From the NCBI GenBank assembly GCA_000151295.1, contig GG745361.1, positions 496,225-515,222 of the forward strand: DNA of 18,998 nt, written 5' to 3'. The DNA is from Allomyces macrogynus ATCC 38327 (taxonomy: Eukaryota > Blastocladiomycota > Blastocladiomycetes > Blastocladiales > Blastocladiaceae). This document shows positions 9,409 to 18,953 of this stretch, one piece after another. Both the position numbers and the translations under genes were made by a program. Position 1 is the stretch's first letter; each line of letters begins with the position of its first letter. Under the pieces are notes generated by a model, which saw only the letters and a list, made by a program, of their open reading frames with translations, was not told the origin of the DNA and searched no databases.

Positions 9409-9639
9409 GCGTGATGTCCCTTGGGCTGGCGGAAGTGCACAACAGTGCGGCCGTCAGCGGGCCGGGTCCGTCGGAGCAGCGGGTCGTGTGGTGTCGCAAT
9501 CCATTGCAGCAAGTCGCGGGTGCGTTGGGCGCGGCAGGTTCGAGGAAATAGGAGCGGTACCAGGGGAGAACGGCAAGCGACGATCGCTGAGGTTGCAAAC
9601 AACTGACACAAGAGAAAAGAGGAGAAAAGAATCTAGTCG
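9409..9639. other. Upstream region of the coiled-coil gene
   Basis: No gene is recognised. Short GC-rich open frames on both strands lack motifs. An A-rich purine tract (about 9608-9632) marks the boundary to the duplicated segment that follows. Confidence 0.35.
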
Positions 9640-9644
9640 CAGCC

Positions 9645-9890
9645 CACCGCACACGCGTGACGATGCGTGACCGTGTGTGCGAGACTGCGAGACACGGGAG
9701 ACATATCGTGATCAACCGCTCCCCTATTTGCTCCTTGCTTGGCTGTCGGCCATTGCTACGCCCTATTCGCCGTGGCACGCGCCATCCCCGACAATCTATA
9801 ACGCCCGTGATCCTCCCACTTCCAGCTAAGGACTGCTGTGCACGGCCAATCTCTTCCCTGTCCTTGTCGTCACTGTAGTCCCAACCTGTG
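9645..9890 (+). repeat. Diverged direct copy of the 5' flank of the kinase gene
   Basis: This stretch aligns with about 11288-11545, roughly 1640 bp downstream, in the same orientation. The clearest block runs from CGCGTGA through GACCGTGT, GAGACT and GAGACA to AACCGCT (9654-9720 against 11297-11356). Weaker matches follow around TGGCACGC, CGGCC-ATCTC and CGTCAC-GT. Both copies are non-coding by eye. The second copy sits upstream of the start codon of the kinase gene, so this copy looks like a duplicated promoter or leader region. Confidence 0.6.
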
Positions 9891-10061
9891 GCCTTGCGCC
9901 AATCTTTGCCATGACCTTGGTGCACTCGGCGCACTCAGCGCACTCGGCCAACCTGCGTCCCAATCCTCCATTCGCGCGCCCGGCGCCCGCCTCCACCCAA
10001 TCCTCGACGACCGCCCTCTTCTGACTTCAACCATTGACCCACTGTTGCCTGGTCTGACGCG

Positions 10062-10340
10062 ATGCAGCTGCTGGCCGGGGCGGCGCACCGCTCGCTCAGA
10101 GGGCCGTTTTGCGCGCATGTGTCATCGGCAGGCGGTCGCCCGGTCGCGTCGGCCGAGGTGATGGTGCTCAAGACGCGGATCAAGACCCTCAAGGTGCAGC
10201 TTGCTGAGGCCATGGCACAGACCATGGCACATGCCATGCAGGTCGTGTGGCTGGACATTGGCTCGAGTTGCAGCTCGCGGATGTCAAGGTCGGGACATGG
10301 ATGGACAAGGCTATGGCCGTGGTAAGTGAACTGGACTGAG
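10062..10340 (+). pseudogene. Decayed fragment of the coiled-coil part of the ROCK-like kinase gene
   Basis: From about 10155 the sequence encodes VLKTRIKTLKVQLAEAM, which matches the kinase segment LEARIKDLEAQLAEER (13570-13617) at both protein and DNA level. After a frame change near 10255 it continues as ELQLADVKVGTWMDK, matching LETQLVDAKVRSEV of the kinase (13663-13707). So the fragment keeps the order of the parent but with a frameshift, and it lacks the whole kinase domain. An ATG at 10062 opens an 87-codon frame, but that frame runs out of register with the parent at its end. It follows the duplicated 5' flank at 9645-9890. Together they form a partial, internally deleted copy of the neighbouring locus. 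Confidence 0.6.
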
Positions 10341-10359
10341 TGAACTGCAGAATGGGTGA

Positions 10360-11220
10360 GCCTTGGTGGAGGAGGGTGGAGGAGGTCAGTTAAGTGTCAA
10401 TGTGGATTGCATATCGCCTTTTGAGAAGTATTTGGTGGCGTGCATTGTCGCGCATGCCACTCCCAGGCTCCCACTCGCCAATCATGTCAGGCCATTGATA
10501 TGGCAATACTGGATGGTGGAGGGAACATTTCCTGGTGTTCATCTCTTCAGCACTTGGTCAGCTCAGATTGGATGCAACCAGGTGACATCCCACGAATCAC
10601 AACCCATTTGGACTGTACACCATGAAAAAAATCCCGCTCGACCAAACCTATGTGAGTGCTCACAACATTATCTTGTCTGAGCTTCAGTTCCTTGAGCCCC
10701 TGAGGCAAATGGGACCGCCAGGCTGCTGCCCAAGTTGGCACAAAAGAGCTGACATGGCTAAATGTGTGGTCCAGCAGCATGTGAACCTTCTGATGACCTG
10801 CAAGACCTATCAGCCATTGCATTTGTGGACTGACAGGCAAGGAGAATGCAATTTTGCACATGCAGGGGCCATTCAATGGTTGACATTTGCATGGACGAGT
10901 GCAATGTGTGCATGGGAATGTTGAGGATTTGGATGAGGATATGTGTCAAGGGATCCTGGTAGCAATCCAACAGACTGCCTGGACAACCATATTGTTATTT
11001 TAATATAGAATCGCTTGGCGGGTGAATTGACTTGGTCTCCACCTTGCCACCACCATTTATCAATCACCATCATGGGCCTCCCAAGTCATGAGTGGAACAT
11101 CAGCAGTTGTTGTGGATTCCACACTGCTCCTGCCACTCGCCAGGTCTGCACTGGTCCTCTTGGCATTCCCGCGGATGCACTTCAAGACCTTGATGGAACA
11201 AGGCCTCAGATGATCGCTAA
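10360..11220 (-). pseudogene. Degenerate LRR-like gene relic
   Basis: No intact gene is present. On the minus strand short blocks with LRR character occur in different frames: LPQGLKELKLRQDNV (about 10665-10710), LTHILIQILNIPMHTLH (about 10900-10945) and LPGSLDTYPHPN (about 10930-10970), separated by stops and frame changes. The DNA is AT-richer than the flanking kinase and coiled-coil genes, like the F-box/LRR relic at 2022-3200. It may be an old member of the same family. The evidence is weak and consists only of Leu spacing and composition. It sits between the truncated copy and the intact kinase locus. Confidence 0.35.
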
Positions 11221-11287
11221 AAAGGGCCGCGACGGGTCAGGCCGGCACAAAGCAGGAAAGGCAGAGGAACCGCGGAAGAACGAGCAG

Positions 11288-11545
11288 TTACCGCAACGCG
11301 TGACTCTTGCATGACCGTGTCTGAGAGACTCGAGAGACAAATCATGATAAACCGCTTCTGGGCTTTACAGTCCTTCTTGTCATAGCGTTGGCCCCATCTC
11401 CAACGCTTCACTGGCACGCCGTCCCGGCCCATTTCTCTCGCTCGTAACCCCTCCTGACTTCTCGCAAACGACGGACGCGCGGCCGATCTCCTCCAGGCCC
11501 TTTTATCCGAAGCCGCTGCCCCACTTCGGTCGTCACCGTGGACCC
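11288..11545 (+). repeat. Direct repeat partner of 9645-9890, upstream of the kinase gene
   Basis: This is the second copy of the duplicated 5' flank and lies 280-540 bp before the kinase start codon. Shared blocks with the first copy include CGCGTGA, TGACCGTGT, GAGACT, AACCGCT, TGGCACGC and CGTCACCGT/CGTCACTGT. Conservation of non-coding DNA between the copies may mark promoter elements, or simply a fairly recent duplication. Confidence 0.55.
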
Positions 11546-11827
11546 CGACGGCACTCGACCCCATCGAGCGCGCGTTTTCGATCCCCTATCCAACCAACCG
11601 CCCCTTACTTCACCCAACCCGCGACGACTGTGCTCCTTTCGCCGCCGTCACCGCCTGCCCGCCGTCGATCGCGCCGGCGCGAATAGACCAGTCGGGCCCG
11701 TTCTCTCTCCCCGTCGCCGCGGTCTCGTCCCCGCGCCCCCGCGACCCCCGCCGATTCGAATGCGCTCCGTGCGCCAACGATAGATTGCACGCACACCCCA
11801 CCATCTACGATCCTCTCCCGGCCAACG
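11546..11827 (+). promoter_or_regulatory. Likely leader and core promoter region of the kinase gene
   Basis: C-rich, pyrimidine-rich DNA precedes the ATG at 11828, with repeated CCCCTC, CCGCC and CTCTCTCC tracts. No TATA box is visible. Short open frames here have no recognisable product. The composition resembles the leader of the 6246 gene. Confidence 0.4.
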
Positions 11828-14800
11828 ATGCGCGTCCCGAAAGCGGTCCCGGCCGCGGCCGCTGGCGGCACGCCGGCGCCGGCCGTGTCCATGGAAGCGC
11901 GGCAACGCAGCCTGCACGCGCGCGCGCTGCAACGGCACGCGAGCCCCGCAGGCGACCCGCCAGACTTGTCGGTCGACACGCTCGTCGACTCTGTCCTGGC
12001 CATCTATCACGACGTCAAGCAGACGGTCGGCGATAACCCCAATTTTACCAAGTTTCTGAAGCGGTGTACGTTTTTTTGCTCGGTGCGGCGGGTTCGCGCG
12101 ACGGTGCGTGACGGTTTGATTGACGTCGTCGCACGGCCATAGTCGACCCGATCGTAGGCCAGCTGAACGGTTTGCGCATCAGCACCGACGACTTCGAAGT
12201 CGTGCAAAAGCTCGCTGCTGGCGCGTTTGGAACGGTACATTGCGGTCGACGGTTATGTCCCAAAGCGGATCGTCGGCTAACCCCGCGTGTCCGGGTCCGG
12301 CTAGGTCTCCCTCGTGCGCGGGCGTCACGATGGGAAGCTGTACGCGCTCAAGGCGCTGCTCAAGTCGAAGGTCATGAAGCAGGAGGTGCGCTTCCATCCC
12401 CTTACCGCGAGTACCATGCGTCTTCCGTCCACCTCGCCTAACCGCACCCTCCCCACCGATCAGAACGTCTTCTACATGGAGGAGCGCAACGTCATGGCCT
12501 TCATCGACTCCAAGTGGATCACGCGCCTCTACGCGTCGTTCCAGGACGACCAGCACCTCTACCTTGTGATGGAGTACTTGCCCGGCGGTGACCTCATCTC
12601 GCTGCTCGACTCGCGCGACGACAATATCATCTCGGAACCCGAGGCGCGGTTCTACATGGCCGAGCTGATCGTGGCCGTGACCGAGCTGCACCAGCGGCAC
12701 TTTGCGCACCGCGACCTCAAGCCGCACAATATCCTGATCGACAAAACGGGCCACATCAAGCTCGCGGATTTCGGGTCCTGCATCCAGGTCGACGCCGACG
12801 GGAAAATCAAGGCGATGACGTCGGTCGGCACGCCCGACTACATTTCGCCAGAGGTGCTCGACGCACAGAATGGGCGCCGCGCCGGGTACGGGCTCGAGTG
12901 CGATTGGTGGTCGGTCGGCATCATTCTCTACGAGGTGCTGTGCGGCGACCCGCCGTTCTTAACGGACTCGCTGAGCGCGACCTACGCCAAGATCCAGCAG
13001 CACAAGGGGACCCTCAAGTTCCCGGATGAAGTCGACTTGTCACCCGAGGTTAAGGATTTGATCAACCGGTACTTTCACCCACCGTCTGGCGCGCTCCCTC
13101 ACACTCGCCACTGACCTCCCTGCACACCGCGCGTCTAGCCTGCTCACACCACCGGAATCCCGGCTCGGCCGCAACGGCGTCGCCGAAATCCAGGCGCACG
13201 CGTGGTTTGCCGGCATCGACTGGGCATGCCTCGAGGGCATGACCCCACCGTTTGTGCCGACGCTCGAGTCAGAAACCGACACGAGGTACTTTTCGCAAGA
13301 CGAAGGAGACGGTTCTGCCGCTGCCGAGAAGAGCGACGCCGCGACACTCGGCCGCGGGGCCGTGCCGCAGCGCGCGTTCATGGGGCACCACTTGCCGTTC
13401 ATTGGGTACACGTACCTGCGGCCGTCGGGCTCGAGCCAACAGCTCAACCAGGTCGCGGGTGCGGCTGAGGCGACGACAGTCGGGTCGGCCGACGGTGCGG
13501 CGGGGAATTTAGCCGCGCTCGAGGCGCAGCTGGCCGCAGAAAAGACCAAGACCGCGATCGTGCCGACACTCGAGGCGCGGATCAAGGACCTTGAAGCGCA
13601 GCTCGCCGAGGAAAGGTTGCGTGGATCCACGAAGACCGCCGCGCTCGAGTCGCAGGTCAAGCAGCTCGAGACGCAGCTCGTCGACGCCAAGGTTCGGTCC
13701 GAAGTGCAGCTCACCGACGCCAAAGCCCGGTATGACGTGCAACTCGCCGACGCGGTCGCGGCCGTGCAGGCCAAGCTCGACTTGGCCACGACCGCCGCCG
13801 AGCAGGATGCGCAGCGCGCCAAGGCCAACGCTGATAAACTCGCGCATGATCTGGCCGCGGCCCGCCGCGCCGCGCAGGACACGGCCGACGACTGGAGTAA
13901 GCGGTACGACTTGCTGAACGCGGCCAAGGTTAAGGCCGACGCGGCCGCGGTCGCGGCACAAGATTCGGCGGCACGGCGCGCTGCAAAATTGGACGCGGAT
14001 CTGGCCGAGGCGCGCGCGAACGTGGCGCGACTTACGGCGCAGGCCGCTGAGACGGAGGTCGTTGTCAAGGGTCTGCGCGAGGCCGTGGCCGAGCGTGACC
14101 GCAACCTTGCCCGGCAAAAGACGGAAATGACGCACAAGGACGAGGACTTGGCCAAGATGCGCAAGGAGCAGATGCTGATTGAGATTGCGGCGCGCGGTAA
14201 GTCGGAGCAGGCCGGCGTGCAGGCGACGCAGCTCGGCCAGGAACTGACGCACGTCAAGGAGGAACTCAAGGTCGAGCGCGAGCGCAAGCAAATGGCCGAG
14301 ACGGCGCTCGCTGAGGCGACGCTCGGGGTTCAGCAGATGACCGAGCAAGTCGAGGCCGCGTCAGCGCAGATTGCCGCGCTCAACGCGACGGTCGCCGGCA
14401 AGGACACCGAGATTGCAGCGCTCAAGGCGCAGGTCGACGAGGCCGCCAACGAGCTCGAGGCCGCCAAGGAGCAGGCCGCGGTCAAGACTGCCGAGGTTGC
14501 ACAGCTCACGGATCGCACGGTCCAACTCGAGACGGATCGTCGTGCCGCGCAGGACGAGCGTGATTCAGTCACGCACAAGCTCGCTGAGACCGACAAGGCC
14601 CTGGCTGACCTGCACGCCGTGCACGACCGGACCCAAGCGCAGCTCGCTGACGCGCACGCCAAGGTGGAAGAGCTCACGGGCGTGCAGCAACAGCGCGAGC
14701 TCGCGTGCAAGACGCACCTCGCCGACTTGGCCGCGATCGGTCAGGCCAAGCACGCGCTCGACCAGGGCGTTGCGCAGCTCCTCGGCGAAAAGACCACATT

Positions 14801-16878
14801 GGAACAGAACGTGGCGGCTCTGACCGCAAAGATTGCGGCGGCGAAAGATGCTGAAACCGCCGCCAACGAGAAGCGGAGCGGCGGCTTCTTTGGGATGAAG
14901 TCGGGCAAGCGCGGCGGCGAAAAGCTGCAGCAGGACCTCGTCAACGCCGAACATCGGTGTGCCAAGTTGGAACAGGAGCTCGCCGAGACGCGAAAGCAGC
15001 TCGCCGACGCGATGGGCCAGTCGGTTGACGATGTCATGGCGATTGGGTCGACGCACGCCGGCTGCGGCACGTCGCGCGCGACCTCGACGCACTCGGGCCT
15101 CGGCGCGCCCATCACGACGATTGCCGAAGACGATTCGCGCATGTTGAATCGCCGCGGCACCATGAAGTTTCTCAAGCGCGACAGGAAGCTCGCGTCGTCC
15201 AAAGTGCCGCTGGCGGCGGTCGGCGAGGTGGCGGCGGTCCCGACTGGGTCCATCAAGCTCTACACGCTCAAGTCGGCGAACGCGCCCAAGGTGGACTGGG
15301 TCAAGAAGCACGTCGTCTGCCAGGGCGGCAAGCTGTACATGTCCGACAAGCAGGAGAAGACGGTGGCCGAGGCGGTCAAGAATGGCACGCAACTCGTCGA
15401 CTTGACTCTCGACGTTGTCGCGATTTCGGGTATCGACGGGGTGTCCGACTTGCAAAAGGCCAAGTCGAGCCACCTCTCGTGCGTGTTCAAGGTCCAGGCC
15501 ATGAGACGGGGATCATCGGGAACCGACACCAGTGGCGGCGGTACATCGAGCCCAACGGCACTGAGCAAGGGGGCCTCAATTCCGTCCATGTCGAGCTCGT
15601 CGGGCGCACCGGCGTCGCCAACGTTGCCGTCGGTAGCTGCGTTGGATGCGGGTTCAGGCGACGTATCTCTCACCCGCGCGGCCCTCGAGGCCAAACTCAA
15701 TGCGGCGCAGGAGCGCATCGCCGTCGAGACGACGGCCATGGAAGGATTCCAGAAGATGCTGCCCATGCTCAAGTCCGACGCGAGGGCGGGGGGCGAGAAA
15801 GCCATTTCGGCATCCAAGGAGCGGCTTCGGATCTTGGAATTCGAGCTGCAGGAGATCGTCGAGCAGCAGCAGGCGCACATGGAGATGCAGGAGCTGCTGC
15901 AGCGACCACAGCCAGTGCAGCTGTCGCTCTCGATCCCGCAGCTCTCGGATCCGCCGTCGGCGCCCGATTCACCCTGCACCCCCGCGCAACCGCCCGAAAT
16001 GCCGACTCGTACGCTCCCCGGCGGCCCACCTCCGCGCGTCGAGCCTCCAGTATCATCTTCGTCGTCGTCTTCCGTGCGCCGGTTCGGTCCGGGTGCGGCG
16101 CCGAGGCCGGCTTCCATTTGTGTCGCGACGGGCGCCGCGGCTCCTGCTCCCGACACGATTCGGCGGCCAAGGACCACATCCGAGGCTGCCGACATGTCAA
16201 TCCCGCCGACACCAAGCTCCCCGATTCCACAGACGCCGAGCACGGCGTTCGCTCTGTCCGATTTCCCAACGAGCACGGTCACGATCGGCGGCATGGTTTA
16301 CGAGCGCCTGGCCGGGCACTACTTCAAGAGCGGCGTGCTCGAGCAGACGGTGCACTGCCGTGCCTGCCACGACTTAATCGAGCCGAGGAGCAAAGGTCCC
16401 GACAAAACGAATGCCGTGTCGTGCGTGAGTGCGTATCTTGGCCTTGGCAAATCCGTCCTCTGTCGATGATTCTCCGAACTCACTCTACCCTTTTCTCTCT
16501 TGTATTTATTTTTCGCCAGTGTGCGACTACCACGTGCACCTGGGGTGCATCAATTGCACACGGCAGGACCCGCATACGCTGCCGTGCGACGTGGTGCGCG
16601 CGCTCAAGTCGGCGTCCGCGGGTACGGCGTCGACGATCGTCATGTTCCAGGCCGACTCGGTCGAGGAGAAGCACAAGTGGATCAAGACGTTGGACACATG
16701 CCGCAAGCAGCACTTACGAGCGCTGTCCAAGAAGCACACGGCGTCCTACGTCTCGGCCGACACCATTTCCGGGACTTCGAACGGGCTCAATGTGTCGCAG
16801 TCGGGGTCCGAGCAGCACTTGGCGTCGATTCGTGGGTCCATGGGCGGGTCCGTGCGCGGGTCGACGGCCGGTGTATGA
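11828..16878 (+). CDS. ROCK/DMPK-family AGC protein kinase with coiled coil and split PH-C1 module
   Basis: Exons 11828-12065, 12143-12234, 12305-12385, 12464-13068, 13139-16428 and 16520-16878 join in phase to 1554 aa. Kinase domain about 97-362: AAGAFGTV loop (104-111), Lys126 (YALK), EER of helix C (143-145), HRDLKPHN (Asp221), ADFGSC (Asp239), VGTPDYISPE and LLTPPESRLGRNG. The AGC tail has FVPTLESETDTRYF and the hydrophobic motif LPFIGYTY (about 424-431), diagnostic of ROCK/MRCK. A coiled coil spans about 460-965. A PH N-terminal half (IKLYTLK..WVKKHVV, about 1042-1125) is followed by a Pro/Ser-rich linker, then a C1 domain (about 1399-1458; CRAC and CVMC pairs, the latter built by splicing), then the PH C-terminal helix (FQADSVEEKHKWIKTL, about 1474-1490). 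A PH split by C1 is the ROCK layout; MRCK has C1-PH-CNH. The family acts below Rho GTPases on actomyosin. The first Gly of the loop is Ala, and HRDxKPD reads HRDLKPH. Confidence 0.93.
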
Positions 16879-17100
16879 GAGTGAATACTCAGCAGGATCC
16901 TCGAGTGGGTGGTGGACTTGAACGGGGGACACGTGCGCGATCAAAATTGGACTGTGGGTGGGGGACAATCATATTGCCTAGATATTCATTTCGGGACTTT
17001 GCCGCGCCGATGCTGCCACGGGCAAGGCCACTGCTGCGGTTGCGCCGCGTCGGCCTTGCTCACGCACTGACCCGAGCGACGGTGATCTTCCGACAAAGGC
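16879..17100. other. 3' flank of the kinase gene
   Basis: No gene is recognised. The DNA turns less GC-rich after the stop codon and leads into the repeat cluster. No AATAAA signal was found close to the stop. Confidence 0.35.
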
Positions 17101-17230
17101 AAAACGTGAGCGTCGATGCTACCGGAGGAGGCCTGGGCCCTGTGTTGATCATATTTCTTACGTTTCGTTCGGCATGGACTGTGACATCCAAGATCCTGCA
17201 ACGACGCGCTTTCCATCGTCCAGCATCGGG
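17101..17230 (+). repeat. Intergenic direct repeat, unit 1 of 3
   Basis: The unit begins with an A-rich stretch, then GTGAGCGTCGATGCT at 17106, continues GGAGGCCTGGG, CCTGTGTTGATCATATTTCTTACG and ends TTTCCATCGTCCAGCATCGGG. It matches the two following units through its length, with small gaps. Units start 291 bp (1 to 2) and 245 bp (2 to 3) apart. Open frames in the units are short and differ between copies, so they are not a present-day coding repeat. Confidence 0.7.
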
Positions 17231-17390
17231 CCACCTTGGCTGACAAGAATGCCGCTGCGCACGGGACCGATGAAACGGTGAACGACGGAGATGAGACGTT
17301 GAAATACAGGTCCGTCGCCTCTCCGGCTGATCAGTCCAATGCTGGTATCCTCCGCTCTACCTTCGACACGATTTCAATATTTCGAGCATA

Positions 17391-17530
17391 GAAAAAGTGA
17401 GCGTCGATGCTGCTGAAGGAGGCCAGGGTAGAGCTCCTGTATTGGTCAATTTTCTTACGTTTTGTTCGGCATGATTTGCGACATTCAAGCTCGTGCAACG
17501 AAGCTCTTTCTATCGTCCAGCATCGGACTC
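17391..17530 (+). repeat. Intergenic direct repeat, unit 2 of 3
   Basis: This unit is the closest to unit 1: GTGAGCGTCGATGCT at 17397, GGAGGCCAGGG, TTTTCTTACGTTTTGTTCGG and TATCGTCCAGCATCGGA. It contains an in-frame stop relative to the open frame of unit 1. The upstream 60 bp (from about 17330) also resemble the DNA upstream of unit 3, so the true repeat may be longer than 140 bp. Confidence 0.7.
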
Positions 17531-17635
17531 ACAACAGGGTGGCATAAGATCAACTGGTACGAATGACGACTCGCCACCATGCCTCATCGGTTGCCCTCCA
17601 CCTCTTCAAATGACAAGTCCTTCACGAGCGCCAAC

Positions 17636-17770
17636 AAAAATATGAGCGGCAATGCTGCTGGCGGAGGCCAGGGGAGGGCCCTGTGTTGTTCATATCTCTT
17701 ATGCTCTCATCCGGCAAGGATCAATGATCCCAGGCCCTGCAATGATGCGCTTTGTCTATCGGCCAGCGAA
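17636..17770 (+). repeat. Intergenic direct repeat, unit 3 of 3
   Basis: This is the most diverged unit: ATGAGCGGCAATGCTGCTGG at 17642, GGAGGCCAGGGG, CCTGTGTTGTTCATATCTCTTA, then CCCTGCAATGATGCGCTTTGTCTATCGGCCAGC split by small changes. It is open in one frame for 85 codons (17579-17836), but that frame is not conserved in the other units. Confidence 0.65.
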
Positions 17771-17927
17771 GGCTACTGTTGTTCACACTATCAGAGGGGC
17801 ATGCGCGCCATGTCAACGGGTGGCGAGACGACTTGACAAAACTGGCCCACAATCCAAAATAACAAGCTCGAAAATGCATTCAAACCATTTCGCTCCCACT
17901 CCCACGGCCATAATCACTCACGTCCAA

Positions 17928-18953
17928 TCACTCCTTGCCCTTTTGCACGAGCCCGGAATCCACAACCTTGCGCTCGACTGCCTCCCACACGGCGCGCCAG
18001 TACCCGTCCGGGTACGGCTTGGCAAACTCGGTCCCGGTCGGCGGGTGCATCCAGTAATTCAGCGCGATATGCACGTCTGAGTCGTCGCCCGAATACGACG
18101 TGACCTCGTGGAACCACGACGCCGGCAGGTAGAGCATGTTGCCCGGATCGAGCGTGCACGTCACGCGCCGCGCGAGCGCGAGCCGCTGCTTGTGGTCCGC
18201 GTTCGCGGCGGCCGCGGTCAGGTCGTCGCTCGGGTGCAGCGCCGAGGCCGGGATGCGGCTGAAACTTGGCGGTTCCGAGGGCATGGAGTCGGCGGGGGGC
18301 GGCTTGGCCTCGGCGGGCCGCGCGCGTTTCTTGGCCGACTTGGACGACTTGAAGAACTGGTCGGCCGTCTCCTCGTCCTCCTCGTCCTCCTCGTTATCAT
18401 CAAAACCGTCGGCATCAAAGTCGTCCTCGCCGCCAAAATTGAGATCATCCTCGGCATACTCGAGCATCGCGTCCATGGCCTCCTCGAGCCTTGCCGTCGC
18501 CCTCTCCCACTCGTCCCCACTCTTAACCCCCTGGGCCTCGAGCGCATCCACTTTCGCCTGCGCGTCCTCGACGGCCCACCGCGCGACGTCTGCCGGGAAC
18601 GCGCCGTCGTCACGCACGTCGTCCTCGTAGACGATCAGGCCGTTGCGCGCGACGCGCTTGACGGTGCCGTACAGGTCCATGTACTTTGCGTCGGCCGGCG
18701 AGAAGATCGTGAACCGCTTGCGGCCCTGCACGAGCACGTACAGATTGTCGGCGAAATCGTGGTGCAGGCCCGACGACGCCCCGCGCGGCGCGTTGCCGAT
18801 CCACAGGTTTAGCTGTTGCGGGACGAGTGTCGAGAAGTAGGACGGGACCAGCGGGATGTCGCGCAGGAGCGGCGGGAGTGGCGGTGGGAAGACGTCCGCG
18901 ATGCGCGCGGTCGACGTGGCCGACCCGGGCCGCGACGGACGCGTCGAAGTCAT
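17928..18953 (-). CDS. JmjC / cupin_8 2-oxoglutarate-dependent oxygenase-like protein (probably 5' partial)
   Basis: A single open frame of 341 codons from ATG 18953 ends at TGA 17928-17930. Iron-binding residues are visible: HxD in SGLHHDFADNLYVL (H64, D66) and the distal His in LYLPASWFHEV (H282). GRKRF (Lys79) is the likely 2-oxoglutarate contact. NLWIGNAPRG before the HxD and ALNYWMHPP after the distal His fit the JMJD7/HSPBAP1-like group of protein hydroxylases. A long insert (about 95-245) separates the two halves of the site: a helical part, then a D/E-rich run (GGEDDFDADGFDDNEEDEEDEE) and a basic KKRARPAEAK patch that may be a nuclear signal. The first catalytic strands usually have about 100 residues before them, which are missing here, so upstream exons probably lie beyond the right edge. 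The ATG at 18953 has a good AAAATGA context but may be internal. Confidence 0.8.
   Translation of the reverse strand: MTSTRPSRPGSATSTARIADVFPPPLPPLLRDIPLVPSYFSTLVPQQLNLWIGNAPRGASSGLHHDFADNLYVLVQGRKRFTIFSPADAKYMDLYGTVKRVARNGLIVYEDDVRDDGAFPADVARWAVEDAQAKVDALEAQGVKSGDEWERATARLEEAMDAMLEYAEDDLNFGGEDDFDADGFDDNEEDEEDEETADQFFKSSKSAKKRARPAEAKPPPADSMPSEPPSFSRIPASALHPSDDLTAAAANADHKQRLALARRVTCTLDPGNMLYLPASWFHEVTSYSGDDSDVHIALNYWMHPPTGTEFAKPYPDGYWRAVWEAVERKVVDSGLVQKGKE

Noticed and set aside
10062..10325. 87-codon open frame with ATG as an independent small gene
   Set aside because: Its middle matches the kinase coiled coil and its end runs out of frame with that match, so it is better read as a pseudogene fragment.
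13040..14287. 415-codon open frame on the minus strand
   Set aside because: It is the antisense shadow of the kinase coiled coil. The Ser/Ala/Cys-rich composition comes from reading GC-rich heptad codons backwards, and the plus strand has clear family motifs.
15260..16294. 344-codon open frame on the minus strand
   Set aside because: It lies opposite the PH half and Pro/Ser linker of the kinase, has no recognisable motif, and the sense strand is supported on both sides.
17101..17770. The three repeats as a CRISPR array or satellite
   Set aside because: Units are long, diverged and unevenly spaced, and the genome is eukaryotic; there are no short identical repeats with uniform spacers.
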